Positions 7,460-16,131 are shown, numbered from the stretch's first letter. The stretch: DNA of 64,000 bases from Azospirillum oryzae (GCF_900177515.1 NZ_FXAK01000007.1:1596501-1660500); one strand, 5' to 3'. The notes: generated by a model not told the origin, from the letters alone. Made by a program: numbers and translations.

Positions 7460-8659
7460 TTACCGCTCCACCAGCGCGATGCGCTTGTTGTACCAGTTCA
7501 TGAAGATCGAGATGCTGAGGCTGATGACCAGATAGGTGCCCATGATCATCGTCACGCCCTCGATCGCCTGACCGGTCTGGTTCAGGGTCGTGTTGGCGAT
7601 GGACACCAGATCGGGATAGCCGATGGCCAGAGCCAGCGAGCTGTTCTTCATCAGGTTCAGATATTGGCTGGTCAGCGGCGGCACGATCACCCGCAACGCC
7701 TGCGGCAGGACCACCAGACGAAGCGTCGGACCGCTCGGCAGGCCGAGCGCGCGCGCCGCCTCGGTCTGGCCCCAGTTGACCGCCTTGATGCCGCTGCGCA
7801 CCACCTCGGCGATGAAGGCCGCGGTGTAGAGCGTCAGGCCGGTCAGGATGGCAAAGAATTCCGGAGAGATCGAGGCGCCGCCGGAGAAGTTGAAGCCGGC
7901 CAGCTTCGGCATGTCCAATGCCATCGGCGCCCCGCCGGCGATCCAGGTCAGGATCGGCAGGCCGATGATCAGGCCGAGCCCGGCCCAGCCCGCGGGGAAC
8001 GGCTGCCCGGTCCGCGCCTGCCGTGCCCGGGCCCAGCGCGACACGCCCCAGGCGGCGACGATGCCCACCAGCAGGGCGATGCCCATGTTGGCCCAGACCG
8101 GATGGGGTTCCAGAACCGGCACGCGCAGACCGCGCTGCGACAGGAACACGCCCGGAATCGGGTTCAGCGCCTGGCGCACGGCCGGCAGTCCGTCCGACAC
8201 CAGCGCGTACCAGAAGAACAGCTGCAGCAGCGGCGGGATGTTGCGGATGATCTCGACATAGGTCGAGGCTAGCTTGGCGATCAGCCAGTTGCTGGACAGC
8301 CGGGCGACGCCGATCACCGTGCCGATGATCGTCGCCAGGAGGATACCGATGACCGACACCTTCAACGTGTTCAGCACGCCGACCAGGAAGGCCCGGCCAT
8401 AGGAGTCCTTCGGCGAATAGTCGATCATCGACTCGCCGATGCCGAAGGCCGCTTCACGCCCCAGGAAATCGTAGCCGGTCGCGATCGAGCGCCGCGCGAG
8501 GTTGTCGAGCGTGTTGGAAATAAGGAACCAGCCGACCAGAACGACCGCGCCCACCACCAGGATCTGGTAGACGATGGCACGGAACGTCGGGTCGCTGAGG
8601 GAAATGGATACGCCACCCGGCGGCGGAGCGCCTTGGGTGGTCCGGGTCTCGGTCGCCAC
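7460..8659 (-). CDS. aapQ: General L-amino acid ABC transporter, permease
   Basis: A 399-residue permease, partner of AapM. It has an N-terminal helix (VYQILVVGAVVLVGWFLI), a long insert between helices 3 and 6 that marks AapQ/BztB proteins, and the EAA loop EAARALGLPSGPTLRLVVLPQALRVI, followed by SQYLNLMKNSSLALAIGYPDL, a stretch strongly conserved in polar amino acid permeases. It lies 213 bases after aapJ, with a hairpin in that gap that probably lowers the level of permease message relative to the binding protein. Confidence 0.92.
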   Translation of the reverse strand: MATETRTTQGAPPPGGVSISLSDPTFRAIVYQILVVGAVVLVGWFLISNTLDNLARRSIATGYDFLGREAAFGIGESMIDYSPKDSYGRAFLVGVLNTLKVSVIGILLATIIGTVIGVARLSSNWLIAKLASTYVEIIRNIPPLLQLFFWYALVSDGLPAVRQALNPIPGVFLSQRGLRVPVLEPHPVWANMGIALLVGIVAAWGVSRWARARQARTGQPFPAGWAGLGLIIGLPILTWIAGGAPMALDMPKLAGFNFSGGASISPEFFAILTGLTLYTAAFIAEVVRSGIKAVNWGQTEAARALGLPSGPTLRLVVLPQALRVIVPPLTSQYLNLMKNSSLALAIGYPDLVSIANTTLNQTGQAIEGVTMIMGTYLVISLSISIFMNWYNKRIALVER

Positions 8660-8819
8660 GGACTACTCTCCCCCAACCATCGCGCCCCATACGGTGCCCA
8701 CGCGGTCCCGGACGTTTTTCCGGGCATTTCCCACACCGTAGGGGATGCGACATGTCTCCCAATGCGGCCAGATGCGCGGGCGTTTCGCTGACGCCCTTCG
8801 CGACCGCTCCTTCTACCGG

Positions 8820-8856
8820 AAGGCCGCCCCCGGCAAGGTTCCCGACGGGCGGCCTT
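8820..8856 (-). terminator. Hairpin between aapJ and aapQ
   Basis: A 10-bp stem (AAGGCCGCCC/GGGCGGCCTT, 8856-8847 with 8829-8820) lies 17 bases after the aapJ stop, with no T-tract. Such intercistronic hairpins commonly protect the binding-protein message and reduce read-through to the permease genes. Confidence 0.5.
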
Positions 8857-8872
8857 CAAACGGTGGTCTGCC

Positions 8873-9892
8873 TTACCGGAACGGCTGCGCGTACATCAGG
8901 CCGCCCTTGGTCCACAGCGCGTTCAGGCCGCGCTCCAGCTTCAGCGGGGTGCCCGGGCCGACGTTGCGGTCGAAGATCTCGCCGTAGTTGCCGACCTTCT
9001 TCACGGTGTTGTAGGCCCACTTCTCGTCCAGGCCCAGAGCCTTGCCCATGCCCGGCGAGGTGCCGAGGAAGCGCTGGATGTCCGGGTTCTTGGAATTGGC
9101 GAACTCGTCGATGTTCTTGGAGTTGATGCCGAACTCTTCCGCCTGGATGGTGGCGAACACCGTCCACTTCACGATGTCGAACCACTGGTCGTCGCCATGG
9201 CGCACGGCCGGGGCCAGCGGCTCCTTGGAGATGACTTCCGGCAGGATGACATGGTCTTCCGGAACCGGCGCGACACCGGCGCGGGTGCCGGCCAGACCGG
9301 ACACGTCGGTCGTCAGCACGTCGCAGCGGCCGGCGAAGTAGGCGGCGTTCACCTCGTCGTTCGACTCGATGACGACCGGGTTGTAGGTCATGTTGTTGGC
9401 GCGGAAATAGTCGGCCAGGTTCAGTTCGGTGGTGGTGCCGGACTGGACGCAGACGGTGGCGCCGTTCAGTTCCTTGGCGCTCTTCACGCCCAGCTTCTTC
9501 GGAACCATGAAGCCCTGGCCGTCATAATAGGTGACGGGGGCGAAGTTCAGGCCGACCGAGGTGTCGCGGGTCAGCGTGGCGGTGGTGTTGCGCGACAGCA
9601 GATCGACCTCGCCCGACTGGATGGCCGGGAAGCGCTGCTGCGCCGACAGCGGGGTGAACTTGACCTTGTTCGGGTCGTTGAAGATGGCGACGGCGACGGC
9701 ACGGCAGTAATCGACGTCGAGGCCGGTCCAGTTGCCGGCGCTGTCGGGATTGCCGAAGCCCGGCAGGCCGGCGTTGACGCCGCACTGGACGAAGCCGCGC
9801 TGCTTGACGGTATCGAGCGTGGCAGCACCGGCGGCGGCGCTGGCGGTAATGACCACAGCCGCCGCGGCGGCGGCGAGAAGCCCTGACTTCAT
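8873..9892 (-). CDS. aapJ: General L-amino acid ABC transporter, substrate-binding protein
   Basis: A 339-residue periplasmic binding protein. From the ATG at 9892, preceded by GGTGGAG, it starts with a typical signal peptide (MKSGLLAAAAAAVVITASAAAGA). The mature part has VKQRGFVQCGVNAGLPGFGNPDSAGNWTGLDVDYCRAVAVAIF and VQSGTTTELNLADYF, hallmarks of AapJ/BztA, which carry a cysteine pair absent from shorter family members. The upstream in-frame extension (to 10045) is not protein-like and was not used. First gene of the operon. Confidence 0.95.
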   Translation of the reverse strand: MKSGLLAAAAAAVVITASAAAGAATLDTVKQRGFVQCGVNAGLPGFGNPDSAGNWTGLDVDYCRAVAVAIFNDPNKVKFTPLSAQQRFPAIQSGEVDLLSRNTTATLTRDTSVGLNFAPVTYYDGQGFMVPKKLGVKSAKELNGATVCVQSGTTTELNLADYFRANNMTYNPVVIESNDEVNAAYFAGRCDVLTTDVSGLAGTRAGVAPVPEDHVILPEVISKEPLAPAVRHGDDQWFDIVKWTVFATIQAEEFGINSKNIDEFANSKNPDIQRFLGTSPGMGKALGLDEKWAYNTVKKVGNYGEIFDRNVGPGTPLKLERGLNALWTKGGLMYAQPFR

Positions 9893-10046
9893 AATTATAA
9901 ACTCCACCCTGTTCTTGCGTTCTTCGCATTTGAGCGGTCTGACGACGCGCCGGCCACGCCGGCCATGTGACCCCCGGGGACCGTTCGGGTCGTCCCGACG
10001 GACCGCCCCTGTGGGGATCGCGACGCAGCCATGCGCGTGGGACAAG

Positions 10047-10074
10047 AGTGTATCAACTTGATCCCGCTTGTCGA
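10047..10074 (-). promoter_or_regulatory. Candidate aapJ promoter
   Basis: The minus strand carries TCGACA (10074-10069), a 16-base spacer and TACACT (10052-10047), a plausible sigma-70 promoter about 150 bases before aapJ. The 327-base region 9893-10219 also holds the divergent metC promoter; I see no gene in it. Confidence 0.4.
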
Positions 10075-10219
10075 ATCATCCGTGCATTTGTGGTGATACC
10101 AGACTATACCGCCCGCTGACGGCCCTTCGGCGCAATCGGCGACGGTCGCGGGGCATTCGGGATGATACAATGTTCGGCTCCGCCGCACCGGATCGCCGCA
10201 CCAGCCAAACGGACAGTCG

Positions 10220-11398
10220 ATGAAGGACGTCACGCAGGATACGATTCTCGTTCATGCCGGCCGCGATCCGCGGAACAACCACGGCATCGTCAATCCGCCG
10301 GTCTATCACTGTTCGACCGTGCTGTTCCCGACGCTGGACGCGCTGGAGGAAAGCGACCGCAACACGCTGGAAGGCGTGCATTACGGGCGCATGGGCACCC
10401 CCACCACCTTCGCCTTCGAAGAGGCGGCGGCGGCGCTGGAGGGCGGCTATCGCGCGGTGAACACCGGTTCCGGCCTTGCCGCCATCGCCATCGCGCTGTC
10501 GGCCTTCACCAAGGCGGGCGACCATGTGCTGATCACCGACAGCGCCTATGGTCCCACCCGCCGCTTCGCCAAGGAGACGCTGGCGCCCTACGGCGTGGAG
10601 GTCGAGTTCTATGATCCCTGCATCGGCGCCGGCATCTCGGCGCTGCTGCGGCCGAACACCAGCGTCGTCTTTCTCGAATCGCCCGGCTCCCTGACCTTCG
10701 AGGTGCAGGACGTGCCGGCCATCGCCGCGGCGGCCAAAAAGGTCGGCGCCACGGTGATGATCGACAACACCTGGGCGACTCCGCTGTTCTTCCGCCCGTT
10801 CGACCATGGCGTCGACCTGTCGATCCATGCCGCGACCAAATATATGGTCGGCCATGCCGACGCGATGCTGGGCGTGATCACCTGCCGGGACGAGGAAAGC
10901 TGGACCGCCGTGAAGAAGACCGCCACCCGTTTCGGCGTCTGCGGCGGGCCGGACGACCTCTATCTCGGCCTGCGCGGCCTGCGCACCCTGTCGGTGCGGA
11001 TGCGCCAGCATCAGGAAAGCGCGCTGGCGCTCGCCGACTGGCTGGCCGCCCGGCCGGAGGTGACGTGGGTGCTGCACCCCGCCCGCCCCGACTTCCCCGG
11101 CCACGAACTGTGGAAGCGCGACTTCACCGGATCGAGCGGCCTGTTCTCCATCATCATCAACCAGGTGCCGCGTAAGGCGCTGGCGGCGATGCTGGACGGC
11201 ATGGAACTGTTCGGCATGGGCTACAGCTGGGGCGGGTTCGAAAGCCTGATCCTGCCGACGCGGCCGGCCGCGGTGCGCTCCGCCACCCGCTGGACCGATC
11301 CGGGGCAGGTCCTGCGCCTGCATGCCGGCCTGGAAAGCCCCGACGACCTGATCCGCGATCTCGAGGCCGGCTTCCGCCGGATGGCCGCCGCCCTCTGA
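10220..11398 (+). CDS. metC: Cystathionine beta-lyase
   Basis: A 392-residue Cys/Met-metabolism PLP enzyme that cleaves cystathionine to homocysteine, pyruvate and ammonia. Visible: HAGRDPRNNHGIVNPPVYHCST, YGRMGTPT, the cofactor region NTGSGLAAI, DNTWATPLFFRP, and SIHAATKYMVGHAD with the PLP lysine Lys207. The C-terminal WGGFESLILP and HAGLESPDDLI, which help choose lyase over gamma-synthase substrates, are present. It is 30 bases upstream of hisI on the same strand. Substrate specificity within this family is hard to read from sequence alone. Confidence 0.88.
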   Translation: MKDVTQDTILVHAGRDPRNNHGIVNPPVYHCSTVLFPTLDALEESDRNTLEGVHYGRMGTPTTFAFEEAAAALEGGYRAVNTGSGLAAIAIALSAFTKAGDHVLITDSAYGPTRRFAKETLAPYGVEVEFYDPCIGAGISALLRPNTSVVFLESPGSLTFEVQDVPAIAAAAKKVGATVMIDNTWATPLFFRPFDHGVDLSIHAATKYMVGHADAMLGVITCRDEESWTAVKKTATRFGVCGGPDDLYLGLRGLRTLSVRMRQHQESALALADWLAARPEVTWVLHPARPDFPGHELWKRDFTGSSGLFSIIINQVPRKALAAMLDGMELFGMGYSWGGFESLILPTRPAAVRSATRWTDPGQVLRLHAGLESPDDLIRDLEAGFRRMAAAL

Positions 11399-11427
11399 GC
11401 GCTGGGCCTGTGAAGGAGTGATTTGCC

Positions 11428-11862
11428 ATGACGGACACGCCGTCGATCGATGTTGGCCCCTTTGAAGAGGTGCTGGCCGCCATCCGCTTCACCGCCGACG
11501 GTCTGGTGCCGGCGATCGCCCAGGCCGAGGGCAGCGGCGAAATCCTGATGATGGCCTGGATGAACCGCGATGCGGTGGTGGAGACCTTGTCCACCGGCCG
11601 CGTCTGCTATTGGTCGCGGTCGCGCGGCGGGCTGTGGCGCAAGGGCGAGACGTCCGGACAGGTGCAGCGGCTGAAGGATTTCCGGGTGGATTGCGACGGC
11701 GACACCCTGCTGCTGATTGTCGAACAGGACGGCGTCGCCTGCCACACCGGCCGGCGCAGCTGCTTCTATCGGGCTTGGCGGGACGGAACGCTGGAGACGA
11801 TCCAGGAGGTCGAAACCGATCCGTCTATTCTCTATGGCGGGCATTCGCACAGCCACGGCTGA
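11428..11862 (+). CDS. hisI: Phosphoribosyl-AMP cyclohydrolase
   Basis: A 144-residue HisI without the HisE domain. It opens the purine ring of phosphoribosyl-AMP in the third step of histidine synthesis. Metal and substrate motifs are visible: MMAWMNRDAV, SRSRGGLWRKGETSG, VDCDGDTLLLIVEQDGVACHTGRRSCFY, including the zinc cysteines. The ATG follows GGAGTGATTTGCC. The His-rich tail GGHSHSHG is unusual but not part of the fold. It is immediately followed by the third FNR-box small RNA gene. Confidence 0.95.
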   Translation: MTDTPSIDVGPFEEVLAAIRFTADGLVPAIAQAEGSGEILMMAWMNRDAVVETLSTGRVCYWSRSRGGLWRKGETSGQVQRLKDFRVDCDGDTLLLIVEQDGVACHTGRRSCFYRAWRDGTLETIQEVETDPSILYGGHSHSHG

Positions 11863-11907
11863 GCGGGAGGAGGATGGGGACGCGGTTCGGCGCCGCTGCC
11901 GGATTTC

Positions 11908-11921
11908 TTGATCCACATCAA
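11908..11921 (+). promoter_or_regulatory. FNR/FixK box of small RNA C
   Basis: TTGATCCACATCAA, a perfect TTGAT-N4-ATCAA palindrome centred 41.5 bases before the predicted start at 11956, with the -10 TATACA at 11943-11948. Confidence 0.78.
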
Positions 11922-11955
11922 AGCGGCACCCCCGCCAAAGGGTATACACACCTTC

Positions 11956-12019
11956 TTGTCTCTAACCCTCCCTGTATATGACTGCACCGGGCGCTCCTTT
12001 GGGCGCCCGGTTATTTTTT
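11956..12019 (+). ncRNA. FNR-box small RNA, copy C
   Basis: The third copy, on the opposite strand and 7.8 kb from A and B. It has the same 18-base 5' segment (11957-11974), then TATATGACTGC and a GC-rich hairpin (11986-11994 with 12003-12011) ending in TTATTTTTT, for about 63 nt. The 35-base gap between FNR box and shared segment equals that in copy B. It contains no open reading frame. Function is inferred to be post-transcriptional control under low oxygen. Confidence 0.75.
11986..12019 (+). terminator. Terminator of small RNA copy C
   Basis: A 9-bp stem ACCGGGCGC/GCGCCCGGT with an 8-base loop and a T-rich tail. The following 12020-12367 holds no gene that I can support. Confidence 0.88.
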
Positions 12020-12368
12020 GTCCATTCCCCTGGATCCGCAATCGTGGACAGCGGAAAGCGCATTTGCGCCGCCGAACCTCTTTCGGATGATCCGTTCCGA
12101 CAGTGCTTTTGCCTGTGGCCTACCGCCCTCCCCGACCGCGCATCGCCTTCGGCCGGCGCCCCTGTGCCCTTCCGCCGGCCCGGACCTGCCCATAGGAGGA
12201 GCAAAGTCCCCGTTCCATCACAGAAAGATCCCGCTTTCGATCACAAATACGTCGAATAAAGAAACATTGAAGATCATAAATCCAATCAAGTTTCAGTTAT
12301 CTGTGTCATCTCTCCCTGTCCCGTTTGTACTGCCCCTTTATCGCTTTTCGACCGCCCCGGCCCCATGG

Positions 12369-12401
12369 TTAACATCTGGTTAATCGTTAACAGCACGTTA
12401 A
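12369..12401 (+). promoter_or_regulatory. Two adjacent CtrA-type boxes
   Basis: TTAA-CATCTGG-TTAA (12369-12383) and TTAA-CAGCACG-TTAA (12387-12401) both match the CtrA consensus TTAA-N7-TTAA exactly. They sit 22-54 bases before the RTX gene start. Confidence 0.7.
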
Positions 12402-12422
12402 CGGCACTGATGGAGAGACGCC

Positions 12423-13106
12423 ATGCGCCAGTTCTGGGGGACTTCGAACAACGACGCCATGACCGGCACCGCCTATGACGACCGGCTTGACGGTCTGGAT
12501 GGCGACGACCGCGTCAACGGCGCCGGCGGTAACGACCTGCTGTATGGCGAACGCGGCAATGACTCGCTGATCGGCGGGCTGGGCAACGACCAGTTCCATG
12601 GCGGCGACGGCAACGATTGGCTCGGCGATCCCTATGGCGGCAACGAGGCTGGCAACGATTCGATGTGGGGCGATGCCGGCAACGACCAGCTGTTCGGCGG
12701 CGAGGGCAATGACTGGCTGAACGGCGGCACTGGCGACGACATCGTCAAGGGGATGCGCGGCGACGACACCATGATCGGCGGCGCCGGCAACGACACGCTG
12801 TATGACAGCTACCGCGACGGCGGCGCCGACCTTTTCCAGCCGGGCACCGGCAACGACCTGATGGTCAGCTACACCGACGGGCAGGTCGACCGCTTCCTGA
12901 TGGAGCAGGCGCCCGGCGGCTTTGGACAGGACACCATCAACTACTTCGAAAAGGGTGTCGACCAGATCGAATTCCATGGCTACGCCGCGTGGGAGATGGG
13001 CATGACCAGCAGCGGCTCGACCTCGGTCTTCACCTTCACCGATGGCTCGTCGCTGACGGTGGACCAGATCGGGCTCAGCGCCGGCCACGATTTCATCTTC
13101 ACCTGA
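12423..13106 (+). CDS. RTX (hemolysin-type calcium-binding repeat) protein
   Basis: A 227-residue acidic protein made mostly of glycine- and aspartate-rich nonapeptides of the GGxGNDxLx type (about residues 20-115, for example GGLGNDQFHGGDGNDWLG and GGEGNDWLNGGTGDDIVKG). These bind calcium and fold into a parallel beta roll. The C-terminal 90 residues (FEKGVDQIEFHGYAAW, TSVFTFTDGSSLTVDQIGL, DFIFT) have the usual RTX C-terminal form that acts as a type I secretion signal. No catalytic domain and no secretion genes are nearby. It is probably a secreted or surface protein, with control by CtrA suggested by the boxes upstream. Confidence 0.85.
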   Translation: MRQFWGTSNNDAMTGTAYDDRLDGLDGDDRVNGAGGNDLLYGERGNDSLIGGLGNDQFHGGDGNDWLGDPYGGNEAGNDSMWGDAGNDQLFGGEGNDWLNGGTGDDIVKGMRGDDTMIGGAGNDTLYDSYRDGGADLFQPGTGNDLMVSYTDGQVDRFLMEQAPGGFGQDTINYFEKGVDQIEFHGYAAWEMGMTSSGSTSVFTFTDGSSLTVDQIGLSAGHDFIFT

Positions 13107-13230
13107 CCTGTCCGGATGGAGGTCTTTCGTGGGCGATGGGGTCACCCCGTCGGCGCGAGGGACCTCCGGCCACGCTCGTGCTGTTTTAGGGGCGGACATT
13201 TCCGTGCCGTCAGCAAGAGGGCCAAGACCG

Positions 13231-13728
13231 ATGGATCACCGCCGCCTTTCCCTGCGCATGCCACTCCCCAGCCTGTCGGCTCTGGCTATCCTGCCGGTTC
13301 TGGCCTTGCCGGTTCTGGCATTGGGCGCCTGCGCCAGTTCCGACATGGGCGGCGTCCCATCGGCGGAGGTGGCGACCAAACCGCCAGTGGAACTGGTCGG
13401 TTTGACCGTGCAGACGCCCGACGGCCGCCGCATCCTCGGCAATGTCAGCGATCTCGTGATCGCGCCGAGCAACCGGGTCGAACAGGCGATCGTCACCGTC
13501 GGTGCCCCGCGCTACCCCAACGAGCACAAGGTGATGGTTTCCAGCGACAATCTGCGCTACGCCCGCAACCGTCAGGCCGTGATCCTGACCGGCATGACGG
13601 CGGAGGATTTCGCCGCCCTGCCGCCCATCGCCGGAAGCGACCGCATGGTTTCGCTCGGCAGCAGTGGGGGGCTCCCCATCACCGGAACGGCGCCGACCAA
13701 CTGGGCCGGTGCCACCAAGTCGCGCTGA
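13231..13728 (+). CDS. Small lipoprotein with PRC-barrel-like domain
   Basis: A 165-residue predicted lipoprotein. From the ATG at 13231 it has a basic N-terminus, a hydrophobic run (ALAILPVLALPVLALGAC) and an LGAC lipobox with Cys34. The mature part reads VELVGLTVQTPDGRRILGNVSDLVIAPSNRVEQAIVTVGA, similar to PRC-barrel proteins. The open frame extends upstream to 13129 without a better start. Function unknown. Confidence 0.65.
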   Translation: MDHRRLSLRMPLPSLSALAILPVLALPVLALGACASSDMGGVPSAEVATKPPVELVGLTVQTPDGRRILGNVSDLVIAPSNRVEQAIVTVGAPRYPNEHKVMVSSDNLRYARNRQAVILTGMTAEDFAALPPIAGSDRMVSLGSSGGLPITGTAPTNWAGATKSR

Positions 13729-13754
13729 CCCTTTCCCGTTAAAATTCGCATCAA

Positions 13755-13782
13755 CAAGAAAGGGGCCGGATGAACCGGCCCC
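13755..13782 (-). terminator. Terminator after dctM
   Basis: An 8-bp stem GGGGCCGG/CCGGCCCC (13782-13775 with 13769-13762) is followed on the minus strand by TTTCTTG. It probably ends the dctQM transcript and may also act for the convergent lipoprotein gene. Confidence 0.7.
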
Positions 13783-13815
13783 ATTTGCTTGGTCCAGGCT
13801 TGGCGACGATTGCCG

Positions 13816-15327
13816 TCACTTGCCCTGCAGTTGCTTCATGATGTCGTCGTTCGGGTTCGACTCCGGCTGCGCCGGCGCACCGAAGGGCGGAGCGACTTCC
13901 TGGTTGTCGAAGGCCGGAATTTCGATCTTCACGTCGTCCAGGTTGATCTTCGGTCCCTTGTCGCGGCCGGCATCGACCAGCTGCGGGAAGGAGATGACGA
14001 TGATCACCATGATGATCTGGATAACGACGAACGGAACCGCACCCCAATAGATCTGACCGGTGGTGATCTTCGCGATCTTCTGTCCGGTTATCTTGTCGAT
14101 GTAGTCGGTCTTCGGCGCCACCGACCGCAGGAAGAACAGCGCGAAGCCGAAGGGCGGGTGCATGAAGCTGGTCTGCATGTTGACGCCCAGCAGCACGCCG
14201 AACCAGATCAGGTCAATGCCCAGCTTGTCCGCCACCGGCCCCAGCAGCGGGACGATGATGAAGGCCAGCTCGAAGAAATCGAGGAAGAAGGCCAGGACGA
14301 AGACCAGGATGTTGCAGACGATCAGGAAGCCCACCTGTCCGCCCGGCAGCCCGGTCAGCAGATGTTCGACCCACAGGTCGCCGTTCACCGCACGGAACAC
14401 CAGACCGAACACGGTCGAGCCGATCAGGATGAACACCACGAAGGACGACAACTTGGCAGTGGAGTCCATCGCCTGACGCATCAGGCTCCAGCTCAGCTGC
14501 CGCTTGGCGAGCGCCAGCAGGATGGCGCCGGCCGCGCCCATCGCACCACCCTCCGTCGGGGTGGCGATGCCGATGAAGATGGTGCCCAGAACCAGGAAGA
14601 TCAGCACCAGCGGCGGCACCAGCGAGGTGATGACGCGGAGCAGCAGCTTCCAGCCGCGCAGCGTGCGGGCCTCCGGCGGCAATGCCGGCACCGCCGACGG
14701 GCGGATGATGCTGGTCAGGATGATATAGCCGGTGTAGAGGCCGGTCAGCACGAGGCCGGGGATCAACGCACCGGCATACATGTCGCCGACCGAGCGGCCG
14801 AGCTGGTCGGCCAGGACGATCAGCACCAGCGACGGCGGGATGATCTGCGCCAGCGTGCCCGATGCGGCGATGACGCCGGTGGCGATGCGGCGGTCATAGC
14901 CGTAGCGCAGCATGATCGGCAGCGATATCAGGCCCATGGAGATGACCGAGGCGGCGACCACGCCGGTCGTCGCCGCCAGGAGCGCGCCGACGAAGATCAC
15001 CGCATAGGCCAGACCGCCGCGGATCGGTCCGAACAGCTGCCCGATGGTATCGAGCAGATCCTCGGCCATGCCGGACCGTTCCAGGATCAGGCCCATGAAG
15101 GTGAAGAAGGGAATGGCCAGGAGCGTGTCGTTGCGCATGATGCCGAACACGCGTTCCGGCAGCGCCTGCATCAGCGCCGGGGTCAGCAGCCCCAGCTCGA
15201 TGCCGATCAGACCGAACACCAGACCGTTCGCGGCCAGCGCGAAGGCCACCGGGAAACCCATCAACAGGAAGAACACCAGCGCGCCGAACATCAGCGGCGC
15301 CATGTTGGCGGTTACGAACTCGACCAT
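13816..15327 (-). CDS. dctM: TRAP transporter large permease (DctM)
   Basis: A 503-residue, 12-helix permease of the tripartite ATP-independent periplasmic family, which imports organic acids using a sodium gradient. It begins MVEFVTANMAPLMFGALVFFLLMGFPVAFALAANGLVFG and contains FFTFMGLILERSGMAEDLLDTIG and a GGxxGxxxPPS-like loop (ASGTLAQIIPPSLVLIVLADQLG). The extended C-terminal tail after the last helix (about 75 residues) is typical of the larger DctM group. The start has GGGAG 8 bases upstream. It lies 18 bases after dctQ. No substrate-binding gene is adjacent. Confidence 0.93.
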   Translation of the reverse strand: MVEFVTANMAPLMFGALVFFLLMGFPVAFALAANGLVFGLIGIELGLLTPALMQALPERVFGIMRNDTLLAIPFFTFMGLILERSGMAEDLLDTIGQLFGPIRGGLAYAVIFVGALLAATTGVVAASVISMGLISLPIMLRYGYDRRIATGVIAASGTLAQIIPPSLVLIVLADQLGRSVGDMYAGALIPGLVLTGLYTGYIILTSIIRPSAVPALPPEARTLRGWKLLLRVITSLVPPLVLIFLVLGTIFIGIATPTEGGAMGAAGAILLALAKRQLSWSLMRQAMDSTAKLSSFVVFILIGSTVFGLVFRAVNGDLWVEHLLTGLPGGQVGFLIVCNILVFVLAFFLDFFELAFIIVPLLGPVADKLGIDLIWFGVLLGVNMQTSFMHPPFGFALFFLRSVAPKTDYIDKITGQKIAKITTGQIYWGAVPFVVIQIIMVIIVISFPQLVDAGRDKGPKINLDDVKIEIPAFDNQEVAPPFGAPAQPESNPNDDIMKQLQGK

Positions 15328-15345
15328 CAGGGGCGCTCCCGGTCC

Positions 15346-15885
15346 TTAGGAATGGCTGTGCATCTTCTCGCCCGGCTCATTGCGATGGCCGGTGAGAAAT
15401 GCGATGCGCTTGATCAGTTCCGAGACACCCTGCGCGGTGAGCAGGAAGAAACCGACCGGGACCAGAAGCTTCACGGGCCAGCGGATCAGGCCGCCGGCGT
15501 CGCTCGACATTTCGTTGGTGACGAAGCTGTCCATGAACATCGGCCAGGACAGCACCATGATGAGGAGCGTCATCGGGAACATGAAGAAGATGATTCCCAA
15601 AACGTCGACCCAGGCCTGTACCCGCTTGGAAAAGCGGCCCAGCACGATGTCGATGCGGATGTGTTCGTTGCGCAGGAAGGTGTAGCCGGCGCACAGCAGG
15701 AACACAGCCGAGAACAGATACCATTGCAGTTCCAGCCACGCGTTGGAGCTGGTGTTCAGCCCATAGCGAACCACCGCGTTGACGGAGCTGACCGCAACCG
15801 CGACCAGCACGAGCCAGTAGGCGAGCTTGCCGATGCCTTCGTTCATGGCATCGATCAGCCCGCTTAGTCTGAGCAGACCTCTCAA
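15346..15885 (-). CDS. dctQ: TRAP transporter small permease (DctQ)
   Basis: The 179-residue, four-helix small subunit that pairs with DctM. Visible: NEGIGKLAYWLVLVAVAVSSVNAVVRYGLN, SNAWLELQWYLFSAVFLLCAGYTFLRNEHIRIDIV and WVDVLGIIFFMFPMTLLIMVL. I chose a TTG start at 15885 because GGGAGG (15899-15894) stands 8 bases upstream. The frame stays open further but is not protein-like. That ribosome-binding site is complementary over 10 bases (15903-15894) to the shared segment of FNR-box RNA copy A. Confidence 0.88.
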   Translation of the reverse strand: MRGLLRLSGLIDAMNEGIGKLAYWLVLVAVAVSSVNAVVRYGLNTSSNAWLELQWYLFSAVFLLCAGYTFLRNEHIRIDIVLGRFSKRVQAWVDVLGIIFFMFPMTLLIMVLSWPMFMDSFVTNEMSSDAGGLIRWPVKLLVPVGFFLLTAQGVSELIKRIAFLTGHRNEPGEKMHSHS

Positions 15886-16131
15886 AGGAGAAACCTCCCT
15901 GTTGCGGGGGCGCGGCTTTGGCCGTCCCCTTTTGCTTTTGTTGCAGCCGCGCACGCGCGACAGGTAGCAACCCTCTCTCGGTTCGAGGGTATACCAAAAG
16001 ATAGGATTGGACGGGACTATCCTTTTCCCGTCCCCCAGCGGCAAGGGCTACGTTGGAGCTACGTAGAATCCCGTAGACGCGTGCTGCGGAATGCTTTGCA
16101 ATTCGCACCATCTGCGTCAACTCGCCACGCC

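Noticed and set aside
12070..12095. EcfG-like GGAAC...GGTT on the minus strand
   Set aside because: The spacer is 15 rather than 16-17, the -10 has a mismatch, and no gene lies downstream.
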